A stretch of DNA of 64,000 nt from positions 6,324,001 through 6,388,000 of the forward strand of contig NZ_CP025030.1 in the NCBI RefSeq assembly GCF_002812705.1, written 5' to 3'. Positions 17,001 through 25,711 of the stretch are shown here, piece after piece. Made by a program: the position numbers and the translations under genes. The stretch comes from Achromobacter spanius (GTDB lineage Bacteria; Pseudomonadota; Gammaproteobacteria; Burkholderiales; Burkholderiaceae_B). Numbering within the stretch: position 1 is the stretch's first letter; each line of letters begins with the position of its first letter. Below the pieces are notes generated by a model that was not told the origin of the DNA, did not search any database, and worked only from the letters and a program-made list of their open reading frames with translations.

Positions 17001-17131
17001 GTGGTGCTTTCGGTCAGCGGATACTGCCGCACCGGCAGGCCGCTCAGCGCCTTGATGCCCAGCAGCAGGATCAGGGTGCTGACCACCAGGGCCAGCACTG
17101 GCCGACGCACGAAGAGATCGGTGAATTTCAT
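14030..17131 (-). CDS. RND efflux pump, inner-membrane permease (HAE1 family), pump 1
   Basis: A 1033-residue proton-driven exporter of the AcrB type. It starts MKFTDLFVRRPVLALVVSTLILLLG, has the large periplasmic loops after helices 1 and 7, and carries the paired aspartates in helix 4, AIGLVVDDAIVVVENVHRHIE, which carry protons. The length and symmetry match the family. The adaptor gene is 16 bp upstream and the channel gene 10 bp downstream. Substrates cannot be predicted; organic solvents, dyes or antibiotics are usual for HAE1 pumps. It is not obviously one of the best-known Achromobacter pumps, so no symbol is given. Confidence 0.95.
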   Translation of the reverse strand: MKFTDLFVRRPVLALVVSTLILLLGIKALSGLPVRQYPLTESTTITITTQYPGASPELMQGFVTQPIAQSVATVEGIDYLSSSSTQGRSVITVRMKLNADSNKAMTEVMAKVNEVKYRLPQDVYDPVLVKSAGEATAVAYVGFSSTTLSLAALTDYLSRVVQPQLSSIDGVASVELYGGQKLAMRVWLDPNRMAARGISAGELAQALRDNNVQAAPGQAKGLYVVSNIQVNTDLVNVAEFRDLVVKRDGDALVRLGDVATVELGAASTDSSGLMDGEPAVYFGLNATPVGNPLVIVKRLQELLPNIKQNLPPGTSVQVPFELARFISASIDGVMQTLLEAIAIVVVVIFLCLGSLRAVLIPVVTIPLSMLGGAAIMALFGFSVNLLTLLAMVLAIGLVVDDAIVVVENVHRHIEEGKSPVRAALIGAREVAGPVIAMTITLAAVYAPIGLMGGLTGSLFKEFAFTLAGAVVVSGVIALTLSPVMSSFLLNSRVSDGWMARRAEHFFGRLGNAYGSVLDVSLRHRWVTGLIAVAVLISLPFLYNTAQRELAPVEDQSTVLTAIKSPQQANIDYVEKFGKKWDDVMKTVPEQKGRWLINGSDGVSNSIGGVDFVDWQDRKRSADEIQADMQSLANQVEGSNIFAFQLPSLPGSTGGLPVQMVLMSAADYPVVYEAMEGLKKAARESGLFMVVDSDLDYNNPVVQLKVDRAKANSLGVTMKDIGDTLAVLVGENYVNRFGMDGRSYDVIPQSRREQRVSPEALAQFHVKSASGAQVPLSNLVTVSMGVEPNSLTQFNQLNAATFQAIPMPGVTMGDAVKFLSAQAQRLPAGFSYDWQSDARQFSQEGSALMITFVFAIIVIYLVLAAQYESLRDPFIILVSVPMSICGALIPLALGMATINIYTQIGLVTLIGLISKHGILMVEFANEMQLSHGLDRRAAMEQAARIRLRPILMTTAAMVMGLIPLLFATGAGAHSRYSLGLVIVVGLLVGTLFTLFVLPTVYTVFARDHRAAHDTPRARELMAAQAEDARPATTH

Positions 17132-17147
17132 GCTTGTCTCCGCCGCG

Positions 17148-18302
17148 TCAATCAGCTTGCACCGGGGCTTGCGCCACGGTTTGCGTCGGGGTTTGCACAG
17201 TCGTACCCAGCGCGACGGTGTCGGACGGAATGACTTCCACCGCCGCGCCGTTATGCAGGCGCAGCTGGCCTGACGTCACCACCTGGTCGCCCGCTTGCAG
17301 GCCGTCGGTCACGACCACCCGGCCGCGCATGCGTTCGGCGGTCTTGACATAGGCTTGCCGCACCGTGGCGGCGGCGCCTTCCTGGCCGCCCTCGGGGCGC
17401 GCCAGCACAAATACGGAGTCGCCATAGGCGCTGTAGCTGACGGCGGTTTCGGGCACGGTGATCACGTTGGGGCGGTCAGGCAGGCCGATACGGCCGTGCG
17501 CGAACATGCCGGCCGCAAGCGCTCCGTCGGCGTTGGCCAGGGTGGCTTGCACGCGCACCGTGCGCGAACCGGCATCCACCTGTGGTTCCACGGCCGTCAC
17601 CTGGCCGGCGAACTCGCGTCCGGCATGGGCGTCCACCGTCACCGTCACCGGCTGCCCGGCGCGCACCGCGCCCAATGCCTGTTCGGGCAAGGTGATGTTG
17701 GCGTACACGGTGGAGGCGTCCGTCAGCGATACCAATGCATCGCCCGCCCGGGTGAACTGGCCCAGGTTGACGCGCCGCACACCCAGCACGCCGTCAAACG
17801 GCGCCTTGACGCGCTTTTGCTCAATCAGCGCCTGCACCCGCTTAATGTCGGCGGCGGCCTGATCATGGTCCGCCTGCGCCTGCTCCAACTGTTCTCGCGT
17901 GGCCGCCTGTTGCGGCAACAGGCGCCGCGTGCGTTCGAGCAAGGCGCGCGCATTACGGGCCTGCGCCTGCAAGCGCGCCAGTTCACCCTGTTCGGGCGCA
18001 TCGTTCATCTGCACCAGCACTTGGCCGGCCTTGACCTGCTGGCCCGCCGTGAAAAGGATCTGCGTGACGCTGCCGTCCACTTCCGCCGGCACCTGCACCT
18101 GGCGCGTCGCCTCCAGGGACCCGATCCCGCTCAACGCCATTGGAAAGGCCGCCTGCACCGCGGGCGCCACGGCCACCTTGGCAGGCGCCATCGCCCATTC
18201 ACCCTGCTGCGACGCCTGGCTGTACTTCCAGGCCAGCCCACCTGCCACCGCCAACACCAGCACGACGGCGCTTGCTGCCCATGCCCCGGATTTCGCCTTC
18301 AT
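17148..18302 (-). CDS. RND efflux periplasmic adaptor (membrane fusion protein), pump 1
   Basis: A 384-residue adaptor that links pump and channel. One N-terminal anchor helix (AWAASAVVLVLAVAGGLAW) is followed by the lipoyl half GSVTQILFTAGQQVKAGQVLVQMND, a helical hairpin (about residues 100-160), the second lipoyl half RVKAPFDGVLGVRRVNLGQF and the beta-barrel. The ATG at 18302 has an AGAGAG ribosome site. It is the first gene of efflux operon 1; a -35/-10 pair and a perfect operator-like palindrome lie immediately upstream, so repression at this point is likely. Confidence 0.95.
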   Translation of the reverse strand: MKAKSGAWAASAVVLVLAVAGGLAWKYSQASQQGEWAMAPAKVAVAPAVQAAFPMALSGIGSLEATRQVQVPAEVDGSVTQILFTAGQQVKAGQVLVQMNDAPEQGELARLQAQARNARALLERTRRLLPQQAATREQLEQAQADHDQAAADIKRVQALIEQKRVKAPFDGVLGVRRVNLGQFTRAGDALVSLTDASTVYANITLPEQALGAVRAGQPVTVTVDAHAGREFAGQVTAVEPQVDAGSRTVRVQATLANADGALAAGMFAHGRIGLPDRPNVITVPETAVSYSAYGDSVFVLARPEGGQEGAAATVRQAYVKTAERMRGRVVVTDGLQAGDQVVTSGQLRLHNGAAVEVIPSDTVALGTTVQTPTQTVAQAPVQAD

Positions 18303-18317
18303 GATTCTCTCTTTTAT

Positions 18318-18341
18318 TTATCCAAGAATAAGCTTGGATAA
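18318..18341 (-). promoter_or_regulatory. Operator-like palindrome before efflux operon 1
   Basis: TTATCCAAG (18318-18326) and CTTGGATAA (18333-18341) form a perfect inverted repeat with a 6-base spacer. It begins inside the predicted -10 box and ends 16 bp before the adaptor start, a typical place for a repressor. The regulator at 11861-12529 is one candidate ligand. Confidence 0.65.
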
Positions 18342-18366
18342 TCCATGATTCGGCGCGCTTCGTCAA
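18338..18366 (-). promoter_or_regulatory. Promoter candidate for efflux operon 1
   Basis: Read on the minus strand: TTGACG at 18366-18361, 17-base spacer, GATTAT at 18343-18338. The -35 box matches five of six and the -10 four of six sigma-70 positions. The operator palindrome overlaps the -10. Confidence 0.55.
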
Positions 18367-18406
18367 AGCGGCAGATGCAATGTGAGAGATAGCGCCACGC
18401 TATCGG

Positions 18407-18438
18407 ACGAAAAAAACCGCCAGGCGATGCTGGCGGTT
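18407..18438 (-). terminator. Rho-independent terminator after the BCCT gene
   Basis: A 9-bp perfect stem, AACCGCCAG at 18415-18423 with CTGGCGGTT at 18430-18438 and a 6-base loop, is followed on the minus strand by a run of T. It isolates the BCCT gene from the promoter of efflux operon 1. Confidence 0.85.
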
Positions 18439-18473
18439 GTGGGTCAGGCAAGAAGTGCCGGCAAGGCCGGGGT

Positions 18474-20444
18474 TCAGGTTCGAACCATGTGCAGGTAATG
18501 GCGATGGCGTTCGTACTGGTCCAGGATGTCGCCGATGACGGCATCGCGGCTCCAACCCATGATGTCGTAGTCCTGCCCGCCTTCGCGCAAGTGCACTTCG
18601 GCCCGGAAATACTTGCGTTCTTCTTCGTCGGCGGCTTCGTCCGGCGTCAGGCTGGGGCGCACAAAGGCCTCGGGCTGCACGGCGTATGAAAAGTCCAGGT
18701 GCTCGCCATGGGACACCTCAAGCACGGCGCTGCCGTCGCTTTCGTTTTCGCGCACCTCCACCGCGTAGCCCTGCTTGCGCAGTTCATCAGCCACGTCTTC
18801 CAGGGCAGGCCGCACCACGTCGCTGATGAAGCGTTGCACGTGCGAACGGCGCGGCATCATCACCATGTTGCGCAGCCGGCGCTCCCAGGACTGCCCGCCG
18901 CGCGCGGGGCGCGACAAGGTCAATGACTGGTAGCGGATGCCGCGCTTGGTGGCGTCCAGCTTCAGCGCCTTGAACAAGCCCCACAGGGACAGCAGCAAGA
19001 TGATGGAGAACGGCAGCGCGCTGGCGATGGTGGCGGTTTGCAAGGCTTTCAGGCCATCGGCCAGCAACAATGCGATAGCCACCGCGCCCATCAGCAGCGA
19101 CCAGAATATGCGCTGCCACACCGGCGTGCGGTCGGATCCGCCCGACGCCAGCAGGTCAACCACCAGCGCCCCCGAGTCGGCCGAGGTCACGAAGAACACC
19201 GCCACCATCGCAATGGCGATGACCGACAGCACCCCGCTCCAGGGCAGTTGCTCAAGAAAGGCGAACAAGGCCAGTGACGAGTCGGCATCCACGACTTCCG
19301 CCAAGCCCTGCACCTTGTCCACCAGGATCATGTGGATGGCGGTGTCGCCGAATACGGTCATCCAGAACAGCGTGAAACCCGCCGGCACCAGCAGCACCCC
19401 GGTGACGAACTCGCGGATCGTGCGCCCGCGCGAGATGCGCGCGATGAACATGCCCACGAAGGGCGACCACGCAATCCACCAGCCCCAATAGAACAGCGTC
19501 CAGCCGCCGATCCAGTCGGTGGGCTCGTAGGCGTACAGGTTGAAGGTCTTGTTGACGATGTCGGACAGATACGCGCCCGTGTTCTGGACAAAGGTCTGGA
19601 ACAGGAACACGGTGGGACCCACAATCAGCACGAACAGCAACAGCACGGCGGCCAGCACCAGGTTGGTTTCGGACAGGATGCGGATGCCCTTGTCCAGCCC
19701 GCTGGCCACCGATATCGTCGCCAGCCCGCAGGTGATGATGATCAGGATGATCTGCGTCGTCACCCCTACCGGTATGCCAAACAAGTGATTCAGCCCGCTG
19801 TTGATCTGCGCCACGCCCAGCCCGAGCGAGGTCGCCACGCCCAACACCGTGCCAAGAATGGCGAAGATGTCGACGGCGTGCCCGATCGGCCCGTGGATGC
19901 GGTTGCCGATCAGCGGATACAAGGCCGAACGCAACGTCAGCGGCAAACCATGCCGATAACTGAAGAACGCCAGCACCAACGCCACCACGGCATAAATGGC
20001 CCAGGCATGCAGGCCCCAGTGGAAGAAGGTGATCTTCATCGCCTCGCGCGCCGCGATGGCGGTACCGCCTTCACCTACGGGCGGCGACATGAAGTGCATC
20101 ACCGGTTCGGCCACGCCGAAGAACATCAGGCCGATGCCCATGCCCGCGGAGAACAGCATCGCGAACCAGGTGAAATTGCGGTAATCGGGTTCGCTGTGGT
20201 CAGGCCCCAGCTTGATGTCGCCATACCGGCTGACCGCCAGGAACACCACGGCCAGCAAGATAATCGCCACGACCAGGATGTAGAACCAACTGGCGTTGCC
20301 CAGGATCCAGCCTTGCACCGCGTCGAACACGGTCTGCGCCTGCTTGGGCGCCAGAATCGCGAATCCGACCAGCAGCAGCGTGAAGATGGCCGCTGGAAAA
20401 AATACAGGTCGATTGATGGTGGATGGTCGGGTTTCTGAAGTCAT
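18474..20444 (-). CDS. BCCT-family choline/betaine-type transporter (BetT-like)
   Basis: A 656-residue secondary transporter with 12 predicted membrane helices. The BCCT marker region is clear: WFAMLFSAGMGIGLMFFGVAEPVMHF early on and WTLFYWGWWIAWSPFVGMFIARISRGRTIREF in the middle, whose tryptophans line the trimethylammonium pocket. A cytoplasmic tail of about 130 residues follows the last helix, as in BetT, where such tails tune activity to osmotic stress. Choline is therefore the likeliest substrate, glycine betaine the alternative. No betaine synthesis genes are adjacent. The TetR gene upstream on the same strand ends 109 bp before it and may or may not regulate it. Confidence 0.92.
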   Translation of the reverse strand: MTSETRPSTINRPVFFPAAIFTLLLVGFAILAPKQAQTVFDAVQGWILGNASWFYILVVAIILLAVVFLAVSRYGDIKLGPDHSEPDYRNFTWFAMLFSAGMGIGLMFFGVAEPVMHFMSPPVGEGGTAIAAREAMKITFFHWGLHAWAIYAVVALVLAFFSYRHGLPLTLRSALYPLIGNRIHGPIGHAVDIFAILGTVLGVATSLGLGVAQINSGLNHLFGIPVGVTTQIILIIITCGLATISVASGLDKGIRILSETNLVLAAVLLLFVLIVGPTVFLFQTFVQNTGAYLSDIVNKTFNLYAYEPTDWIGGWTLFYWGWWIAWSPFVGMFIARISRGRTIREFVTGVLLVPAGFTLFWMTVFGDTAIHMILVDKVQGLAEVVDADSSLALFAFLEQLPWSGVLSVIAIAMVAVFFVTSADSGALVVDLLASGGSDRTPVWQRIFWSLLMGAVAIALLLADGLKALQTATIASALPFSIILLLSLWGLFKALKLDATKRGIRYQSLTLSRPARGGQSWERRLRNMVMMPRRSHVQRFISDVVRPALEDVADELRKQGYAVEVRENESDGSAVLEVSHGEHLDFSYAVQPEAFVRPSLTPDEAADEEERKYFRAEVHLREGGQDYDIMGWSRDAVIGDILDQYERHRHYLHMVRT

Positions 20445-20553
20445 GCAGCAGCTCCTTTCGCCCGAGGGTGGAAATTTCCGATGCGCGGTCCCCCTCAGTC
20501 CGACAGCGCGCCGCAGGTATTACTATCACGGCCAGCGTGTGGATGACAATGCC

Positions 20554-21207
20554 TTACTTGCCGTCCAACTGACCGTCCGCCGCCTTCTCCGGCGAAGGAT
20601 CGCCGAACACCACGCGGCGGAAAAATCCCGCCAGCACGGCTTCGGTCATTTCCAGGCTGACCCCTTGCGGGTCGAACGCATAGCTGAATTGCATGCCGTC
20701 CGACAAGGCCAGCAAGCCCACCGCCAACTGTTCGGCGGGCAGCGGCAGCGGCGTGCCGACCTGGGCGGAAAACTGGCGCACGTATTCGGTGGTGGCCGCG
20801 CGCAATTCACGCAGGCAGTCGGTGAAACCCACGCGAAAATCCGGGTCGCGCGCCGCTTGCAGCTTGCCTTCCATCCAGAGCAGGAAGCAATCGTTTTCGC
20901 GGTGGTGCGTGCTGTAGTACTCCAGCACGCGCGCCTCCATTTGCTCGCGCGATTCGCCTGCTTCGAAGATGGCGCGCATGTCGGCCATTACCTTGTCGTG
21001 ATCGCGCCTGAGCAAGTGCAGGAAAAGTTCGGACTTGCTGCCGAAATTGGAATAGAAGGCCCCGCGCGTATAACCCGCCAGTTCGGCGATGTCTTCAACG
21101 CTGGCGGCCACAAAACCCTTGCTGAGAAAAACCGATTGCGCAGCGTCCAGCAGACGCTGGCGCGTCTGGTCTCGGCTTTGCTCACGGGTAAGGCGGACTT
21201 TTGACAT
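20554..21207 (-). CDS. TetR/AcrR-family repressor divergent from efflux operon 2
   Basis: A 217-residue regulator of the AcrR/TtgR type. The HTH is RQRLLDAAQSVFLSKGFVAASVEDIAELAGYTRGAFYSNFGSKSELFLHLL, with the TRGAFYxNFxSKxEL recognition block typical of efflux-pump repressors. The C-terminal half is a helical drug-sensing domain. It is divergent from the adaptor gene of pump 2 and separated by 125 bp containing an ATACA-ccct-TGTAT palindrome that overlaps the pump -35 box. Repression of pump 2 and of itself is the natural reading. Confidence 0.93.
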   Translation of the reverse strand: MSKVRLTREQSRDQTRQRLLDAAQSVFLSKGFVAASVEDIAELAGYTRGAFYSNFGSKSELFLHLLRRDHDKVMADMRAIFEAGESREQMEARVLEYYSTHHRENDCFLLWMEGKLQAARDPDFRVGFTDCLRELRAATTEYVRQFSAQVGTPLPLPAEQLAVGLLALSDGMQFSYAFDPQGVSLEMTEAVLAGFFRRVVFGDPSPEKAADGQLDGK

Positions 21208-21238
21208 GGCGCGAGTTTAGCACTGGCCGCAATTTCAA

Positions 21239-21276
21239 ATACACCCTTGTATCTGAATACATTACCGCATTAGAAT
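21239..21276 (+). promoter_or_regulatory. Promoter with overlapping TetR-type operator before efflux operon 2
   Basis: TTGTAT (21247-21252), 18-base spacer, TAGAAT (21271-21276) make a sigma-70 promoter. The palindrome ATACA (21239-21243) ccct TGTAT (21248-21252) covers the -35, and another ATACATT follows at 21257-21263. The TACA/TGTA content resembles known AcrR-type operators. Confidence 0.6.
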
Positions 21277-21332
21277 TCAGGCCGTATTGAGTTCGATTCT
21301 TCTTTTTCCATCTTCGCGCCGCGAGGTGTTTC

Positions 21333-22526
21333 GTGAATTTCCCTGGTTCCCGCCCACATTCGCCGGTGCGCGCCCCTGCCGTCGACACGGCATCTACGCC
21401 TGCCTTTTCGCATCGCCGAATCTGGACGCGCCGCCTGGCGCTGCCGGCCGTGCTGGCCTTGACCCTGGCCGTAGCCGCCTGCGGCCGCAAGGAAGCGCCC
21501 GCGCCCGCCCCACGCCCCGTGGTCGCCATGCCCACTCAGGCCGACGAGCGCCTGCCCGCCTGGACCTTGCCGGGCGAAGTCCAGGCGCGCTACAGCACAC
21601 CGTTGTCTTTCCGCGTGGGTGGCAAGATCATCGAACGCAAGGTCAGGCTGGGCGACAGCGTAGTGCCCGGGCAGGTGGTGGCCAAGCTGGACCCCGCCGA
21701 CGCCGCCAAGAACGCCGCGGCCGCCAAAGCCCAATTGTCGGCCGCGCAGCATCAACTGACGTACGCCCGCCAGCAATTGGAGCGCGACCGCGCCCAGGCG
21801 CGCGAAAACCTGATCGCGACGAACCAGTTGGAACAAACCCGCAACGCCTACGCCTCGGCATTGGCGCAACGCGACCAGGCCGCGCAACAAGCCGCGCTAT
21901 CGGCCGACCAGCTTGAATACACCACGCTGAAAGCCGACCAGGCCGGTGTCATCACCGCCGAACAGGCCGACACGGGCCAGAACGTGGCCGCGGGCACGCC
22001 TGTCTACCAACTGGCCTGGGCCGGCGATATCGACGCCATCTGCGACGTGCCGGAAAGCGTGCTGGCGGGGCTGACCGTGGGGCAGCGCGCCAGCGTCACG
22101 TTGGGGCCCCTGCCCGGCCAGACCTTTGCCGCCGTCCTGCGCGAGATCGCGCCCGCCGCCGACCCGCAAAGCCGCACCTACCGCGTCAAGCTCACGCTGG
22201 AATCGCCCACGCCAGGCGTGCGGCTGGGCATGACCGCCAACATCAGCTTCGACAACCCCGGCGCCGCAAGCCAGGCCACCTACACCGTGCCCGCCACGGC
22301 GCTGTTCCATGACGGTAAGGAACCCGCCGTGTGGGTCGTGAAGCCGCAAGAAGACACGCTGGAACTGCGCCGCGTAAAGGTGCTGCGCTACGACGCACGC
22401 ACGGTCACGCTGTCCAACGGTGTGCAAGCTGGCGAGCGCGTGGTCTGGCAAGGGGTACATACGGTGACCGCCGGTGAAAAAGTCCGCCCCGTGGCGCCCT
22501 TGCACCCCGAGGACTTCGCATCATGA
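21333..22526 (+). CDS. RND efflux periplasmic adaptor lipoprotein, pump 2
   Basis: A 397-residue adaptor. It starts at GTG 21333 with a GAGGTG ribosome site. A basic, proline-rich N-terminus precedes the lipoprotein signal LALTLAVAAC; the long pre-signal tail is unusual and an internal start cannot be excluded. Lipoyl halves (PLSFRVGGKIIERKVRLGDSV and TTLKADQAGVITAEQADTGQNV), a helical hairpin with many Gln and Ala, and the barrel follow. It is the first gene of a plus-strand operon with the pump (ATGA overlap) and the channel, and the divergent TetR gene is its likely repressor. Confidence 0.94.
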   Translation: MNFPGSRPHSPVRAPAVDTASTPAFSHRRIWTRRLALPAVLALTLAVAACGRKEAPAPAPRPVVAMPTQADERLPAWTLPGEVQARYSTPLSFRVGGKIIERKVRLGDSVVPGQVVAKLDPADAAKNAAAAKAQLSAAQHQLTYARQQLERDRAQARENLIATNQLEQTRNAYASALAQRDQAAQQAALSADQLEYTTLKADQAGVITAEQADTGQNVAAGTPVYQLAWAGDIDAICDVPESVLAGLTVGQRASVTLGPLPGQTFAAVLREIAPAADPQSRTYRVKLTLESPTPGVRLGMTANISFDNPGAASQATYTVPATALFHDGKEPAVWVVKPQEDTLELRRVKVLRYDARTVTLSNGVQAGERVVWQGVHTVTAGEKVRPVAPLHPEDFAS

Positions 22527-25500
22527 GCGCCGGCCCCCAAGAATCTGGCAACCAACCTGGCAACGACCCCGGCCACGAACACAATGAAGGCAAATTCAAC
22601 CTGTCGGCCTGGGCATTGCGCCACCAGCCGCTGGTAATTTTCCTGATTGCGCTGGTCACGCTGTTTGGGGTGCTCTCGTACTCGAAGCTGGCCCAGTCCG
22701 AAGACCCGCCCTTCACGTTCCGCGTGATGGTCATCAAGACTTTGTGGCCGGGCGCCACCGCGCAGCAGGTGCAGGAACAGGTAACCGACCGCATCGGCAA
22801 GAAGCTGCAGGAAACCGCCAATACGGACTTCTTGCGCAGCTATTCGCGGCCCGGCGAATCGCTGATCTTCTACACCATGAAAGACTCGGCGCCCGCCAAC
22901 ACGGTGGCCGACCAGTGGTATCAGATCCGCAAGAAGGTGGGCGACATCCAGGCCACGCTGCCGCAAGGCGTGCAAGGCCCGTTCTTCAATGACGAGTTCG
23001 GCGACGTCTACACCAACATCTACACGCTGCACGGCGACGGCTACACACCGGCGCAACTGCACGACTACGCCGACCGCCTGCGCACCGTGCTGCTGCGCGT
23101 GCCCGGCGTGGCCAAGGTCGACTACTTTGCCGACCCGGCCGAACACGTCTACGTCGAAATCTCCAACACGCAATTGACGCGCTTGGGCGTATCGCCCCAA
23201 CAGATCGCGCAAGCCATCAACACGCAGAACGCGGTGGCCGGCTCCGGCACCCTGACCACCGCCGACGACCGCATCTTCGTGCGGCCCACCGGGCAGTTCG
23301 ACAACAGCCGCGCGCTGGCGGATACGCTGATCCGCGTGAACGGCAAGTCGATCCGGCTGGGCGACATCGCCACCATCCACCGTGGCTACGACGACCCGCC
23401 CGTTGAACAAATGCGATTCGGCGGCGCCCCGGTGCTGGGCATCGGCATCACCATGCAGCCGGGCCAGGACGTGGTGCGCCTGGGCGAAGCCCTGGACACG
23501 AGCTTTGAAAAACTGAAGGCGCAACTGCCCGCCGGCCTGACGCTGACCGAAGTCTCCAGCATGCCGGACGCCGTGTCGGATTCCGTGGATGAATTCCTGC
23601 GCTCGGTCGCCGAGGCCGTGGCCATCGTGCTGATCGTCAGCCTGGTGTCCTTGGGCTTGCGCACCGGCATGGTGGTGGTGATTTCGATACCAGTGGTGCT
23701 GGCCATCACCGCGCTGTTCATGGACATGTTCGGCATCGGCCTGCACAAGGTGTCGCTGGGTACCTTGGTGCTGGCGCTAGGCCTGCTGGTGGACGACGCC
23801 ATCATCGCCGTGGAAATGATGGCGGTAAAGCTGGAGCAGGGCTGGAGCCGCGCGCGCGCCGCCGCGTTTGCCTACACCAGCACCGCGTTTCCCATGCTGA
23901 CCGGCACGCTGGTCACCGTGGCGGGCTTTCTGCCGATTGCGCTGGCCAAGTCCAGCACCGGCGAATACACCCGTTCGATCTTCCAGGTGTCGGCCATTGC
24001 GCTGATCACGTCGTGGTTTGCCGCCGTGGTGCTGATTCCGCTTCTGGGTTACCGGCTGCTGCCTGAACGCAAGCGCGAAGCGCATCTGCCGCACGACCAC
24101 GAACACGACATCTACAACACCCGCTTCTACCAGCGCCTGCGCGGCTGGGTCGCGTGGTGCGTGGACCGCCGCTTCTGGGTGCTGGCGGGCACGGTGGTGA
24201 TCTTCGTCATCGCGATGGCGGGCTTCAAGTTCGTGCCGCAACAGTTCTTTCCCAGCTCGGACCGCACCGAACTGCTGGTGGACGTGCGCCTGCAAGAGGG
24301 CGCGTCGTTCGCGGCCACGCTGCGCCAGGTCGAGCGCGTGGAAAAGGCGCTGGAGGGCCGGCCCGAGATCGACCACACGGTCAGCTTCGTGGGCACCGGC
24401 GCACCGCGTTTCTATCTGCCGCTGGACCAGCAACTGGCCACGCCGAACTTCGGTCAATTGGTCATTACCGCGCATTCCGTGGAGGACCGCGAAAAACTGG
24501 CCAGTTGGCTGGCGCCGATGCTGCGCGAGCATTTCCCCGCTATCCGCACCCGGCTGTCGCGGCTTGAAAACGGGCCGCCCGTCGGATACCAGGTGCAGTT
24601 CCGCGTCAGTGGCGACAAGATTCCGGAAGTGCGCGCGGTGGCGGAAAAAGTGGCTGCCGAAGTCCGCGCCGACAGCCGCTCCGTCAACACACAGTTCGAC
24701 TGGGACGAGCCCTCGGAACGGTCCGTGCGTTTCGAGATCGACCAGCAGAAGGCGCGCGAACTGGGCATCAGCTCCAGCGACATCTCTGACTTCCTGGCCA
24801 TGACGCTGTCGGGCTATACCGTGACGCAGTACCGCGAACGCGACAAGCTCATCAACGTCAGCCTGCGCGCGCCGCGCGAAGAGCGGGTCGACCCCACCCG
24901 CCTGGCCACGCTGGCCATGCCCACGCCCAATGGCCCCGTGCCGCTGGGCAGCCTGGGCCAGGTGCATTACGACCTGGAATACGGCGTGATCTGGGAACGC
25001 GACCGCCAGCCCACCATCACCGTGCAGGCCGACGTGGTGAGCGGCGCGGAGGGCATCGACGTCACCCACGCCATCAACAAGAAGCTGGACGCCATCCGCG
25101 CCGACCTGCCGGTGGGCTACCGGATCGAGGTCGGCGGGCCGGTCGAGGAAAGCGCCAAGGGCCAATCGTCCATCAACGCGCAGATGCCGCTGATGGCGGT
25201 GGCCGTGCTGACGCTGCTGATGGTGCAACTGCAAAGCTTCGCCCGCGTGCTGATGGTGGTGCTGACCGCCCCGCTGGGCCTGATCGGCGTGGTGGCGGCA
25301 CTGCTGCTGTTCGGCAAGCCTTTCGGCTTCGTGGCCATGCTGGGCGTGATCGCCATGTTCGGCATCATCATGCGCAACTCAGTGATTCTGGTTGACCAGA
25401 TCGAGCAGGACATCCTGAACGGCCACAAACGTGTGGACGCGATTGTGGGCGCCACCGCGCGGCGCTTCCGCCCCATTGTGCTGACGGCCGCCGCCGCCGT

Positions 25501-25711
25501 GCTCGCGCTGATTCCGCTCTTGCGCAGCAACTTCTTCGGCCCCATGGCCACCGCGTTGATGGGCGGCATCACCAGCGCCACGGTGCTGACGCTGTTCTTC
25601 CTGCCCGCGCTGTATGCGGCCTGGTTCCGCGTGCGTCACGACGAACGCGACGAACCCGAAGGCGTGCCGCCCGGCGCCAACGCGGCCGACACGCTGGAAC
25701 GAGGAGCCTGA
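22523..25711 (+). CDS. RND efflux pump, inner-membrane permease, pump 2
   Basis: A 1062-residue RND exporter, more like the TriC/MexK/VexF branch than AcrB. The hydrophilic N-terminus (about 25 residues, GPQESGNQPGNDPGHEHNEGK-like, histidine and glycine rich) precedes FNLSAWALRHQPLVIFLIALV. The segment LVLALGLLVDDAIIAVEMMAVKLEQG carries the paired aspartates for proton transfer. Two large periplasmic domains are present. The start overlaps the adaptor stop by four bases. A His/Asp-rich short segment (LPHDHEHDIYN) follows helix 6, an oddity that might bind metal or mean nothing. Confidence 0.95.
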   Translation: MSAGPQESGNQPGNDPGHEHNEGKFNLSAWALRHQPLVIFLIALVTLFGVLSYSKLAQSEDPPFTFRVMVIKTLWPGATAQQVQEQVTDRIGKKLQETANTDFLRSYSRPGESLIFYTMKDSAPANTVADQWYQIRKKVGDIQATLPQGVQGPFFNDEFGDVYTNIYTLHGDGYTPAQLHDYADRLRTVLLRVPGVAKVDYFADPAEHVYVEISNTQLTRLGVSPQQIAQAINTQNAVAGSGTLTTADDRIFVRPTGQFDNSRALADTLIRVNGKSIRLGDIATIHRGYDDPPVEQMRFGGAPVLGIGITMQPGQDVVRLGEALDTSFEKLKAQLPAGLTLTEVSSMPDAVSDSVDEFLRSVAEAVAIVLIVSLVSLGLRTGMVVVISIPVVLAITALFMDMFGIGLHKVSLGTLVLALGLLVDDAIIAVEMMAVKLEQGWSRARAAAFAYTSTAFPMLTGTLVTVAGFLPIALAKSSTGEYTRSIFQVSAIALITSWFAAVVLIPLLGYRLLPERKREAHLPHDHEHDIYNTRFYQRLRGWVAWCVDRRFWVLAGTVVIFVIAMAGFKFVPQQFFPSSDRTELLVDVRLQEGASFAATLRQVERVEKALEGRPEIDHTVSFVGTGAPRFYLPLDQQLATPNFGQLVITAHSVEDREKLASWLAPMLREHFPAIRTRLSRLENGPPVGYQVQFRVSGDKIPEVRAVAEKVAAEVRADSRSVNTQFDWDEPSERSVRFEIDQQKARELGISSSDISDFLAMTLSGYTVTQYRERDKLINVSLRAPREERVDPTRLATLAMPTPNGPVPLGSLGQVHYDLEYGVIWERDRQPTITVQADVVSGAEGIDVTHAINKKLDAIRADLPVGYRIEVGGPVEESAKGQSSINAQMPLMAVAVLTLLMVQLQSFARVLMVVLTAPLGLIGVVAALLLFGKPFGFVAMLGVIAMFGIIMRNSVILVDQIEQDILNGHKRVDAIVGATARRFRPIVLTAAAAVLALIPLLRSNFFGPMATALMGGITSATVLTLFFLPALYAAWFRVRHDERDEPEGVPPGANAADTLERGA

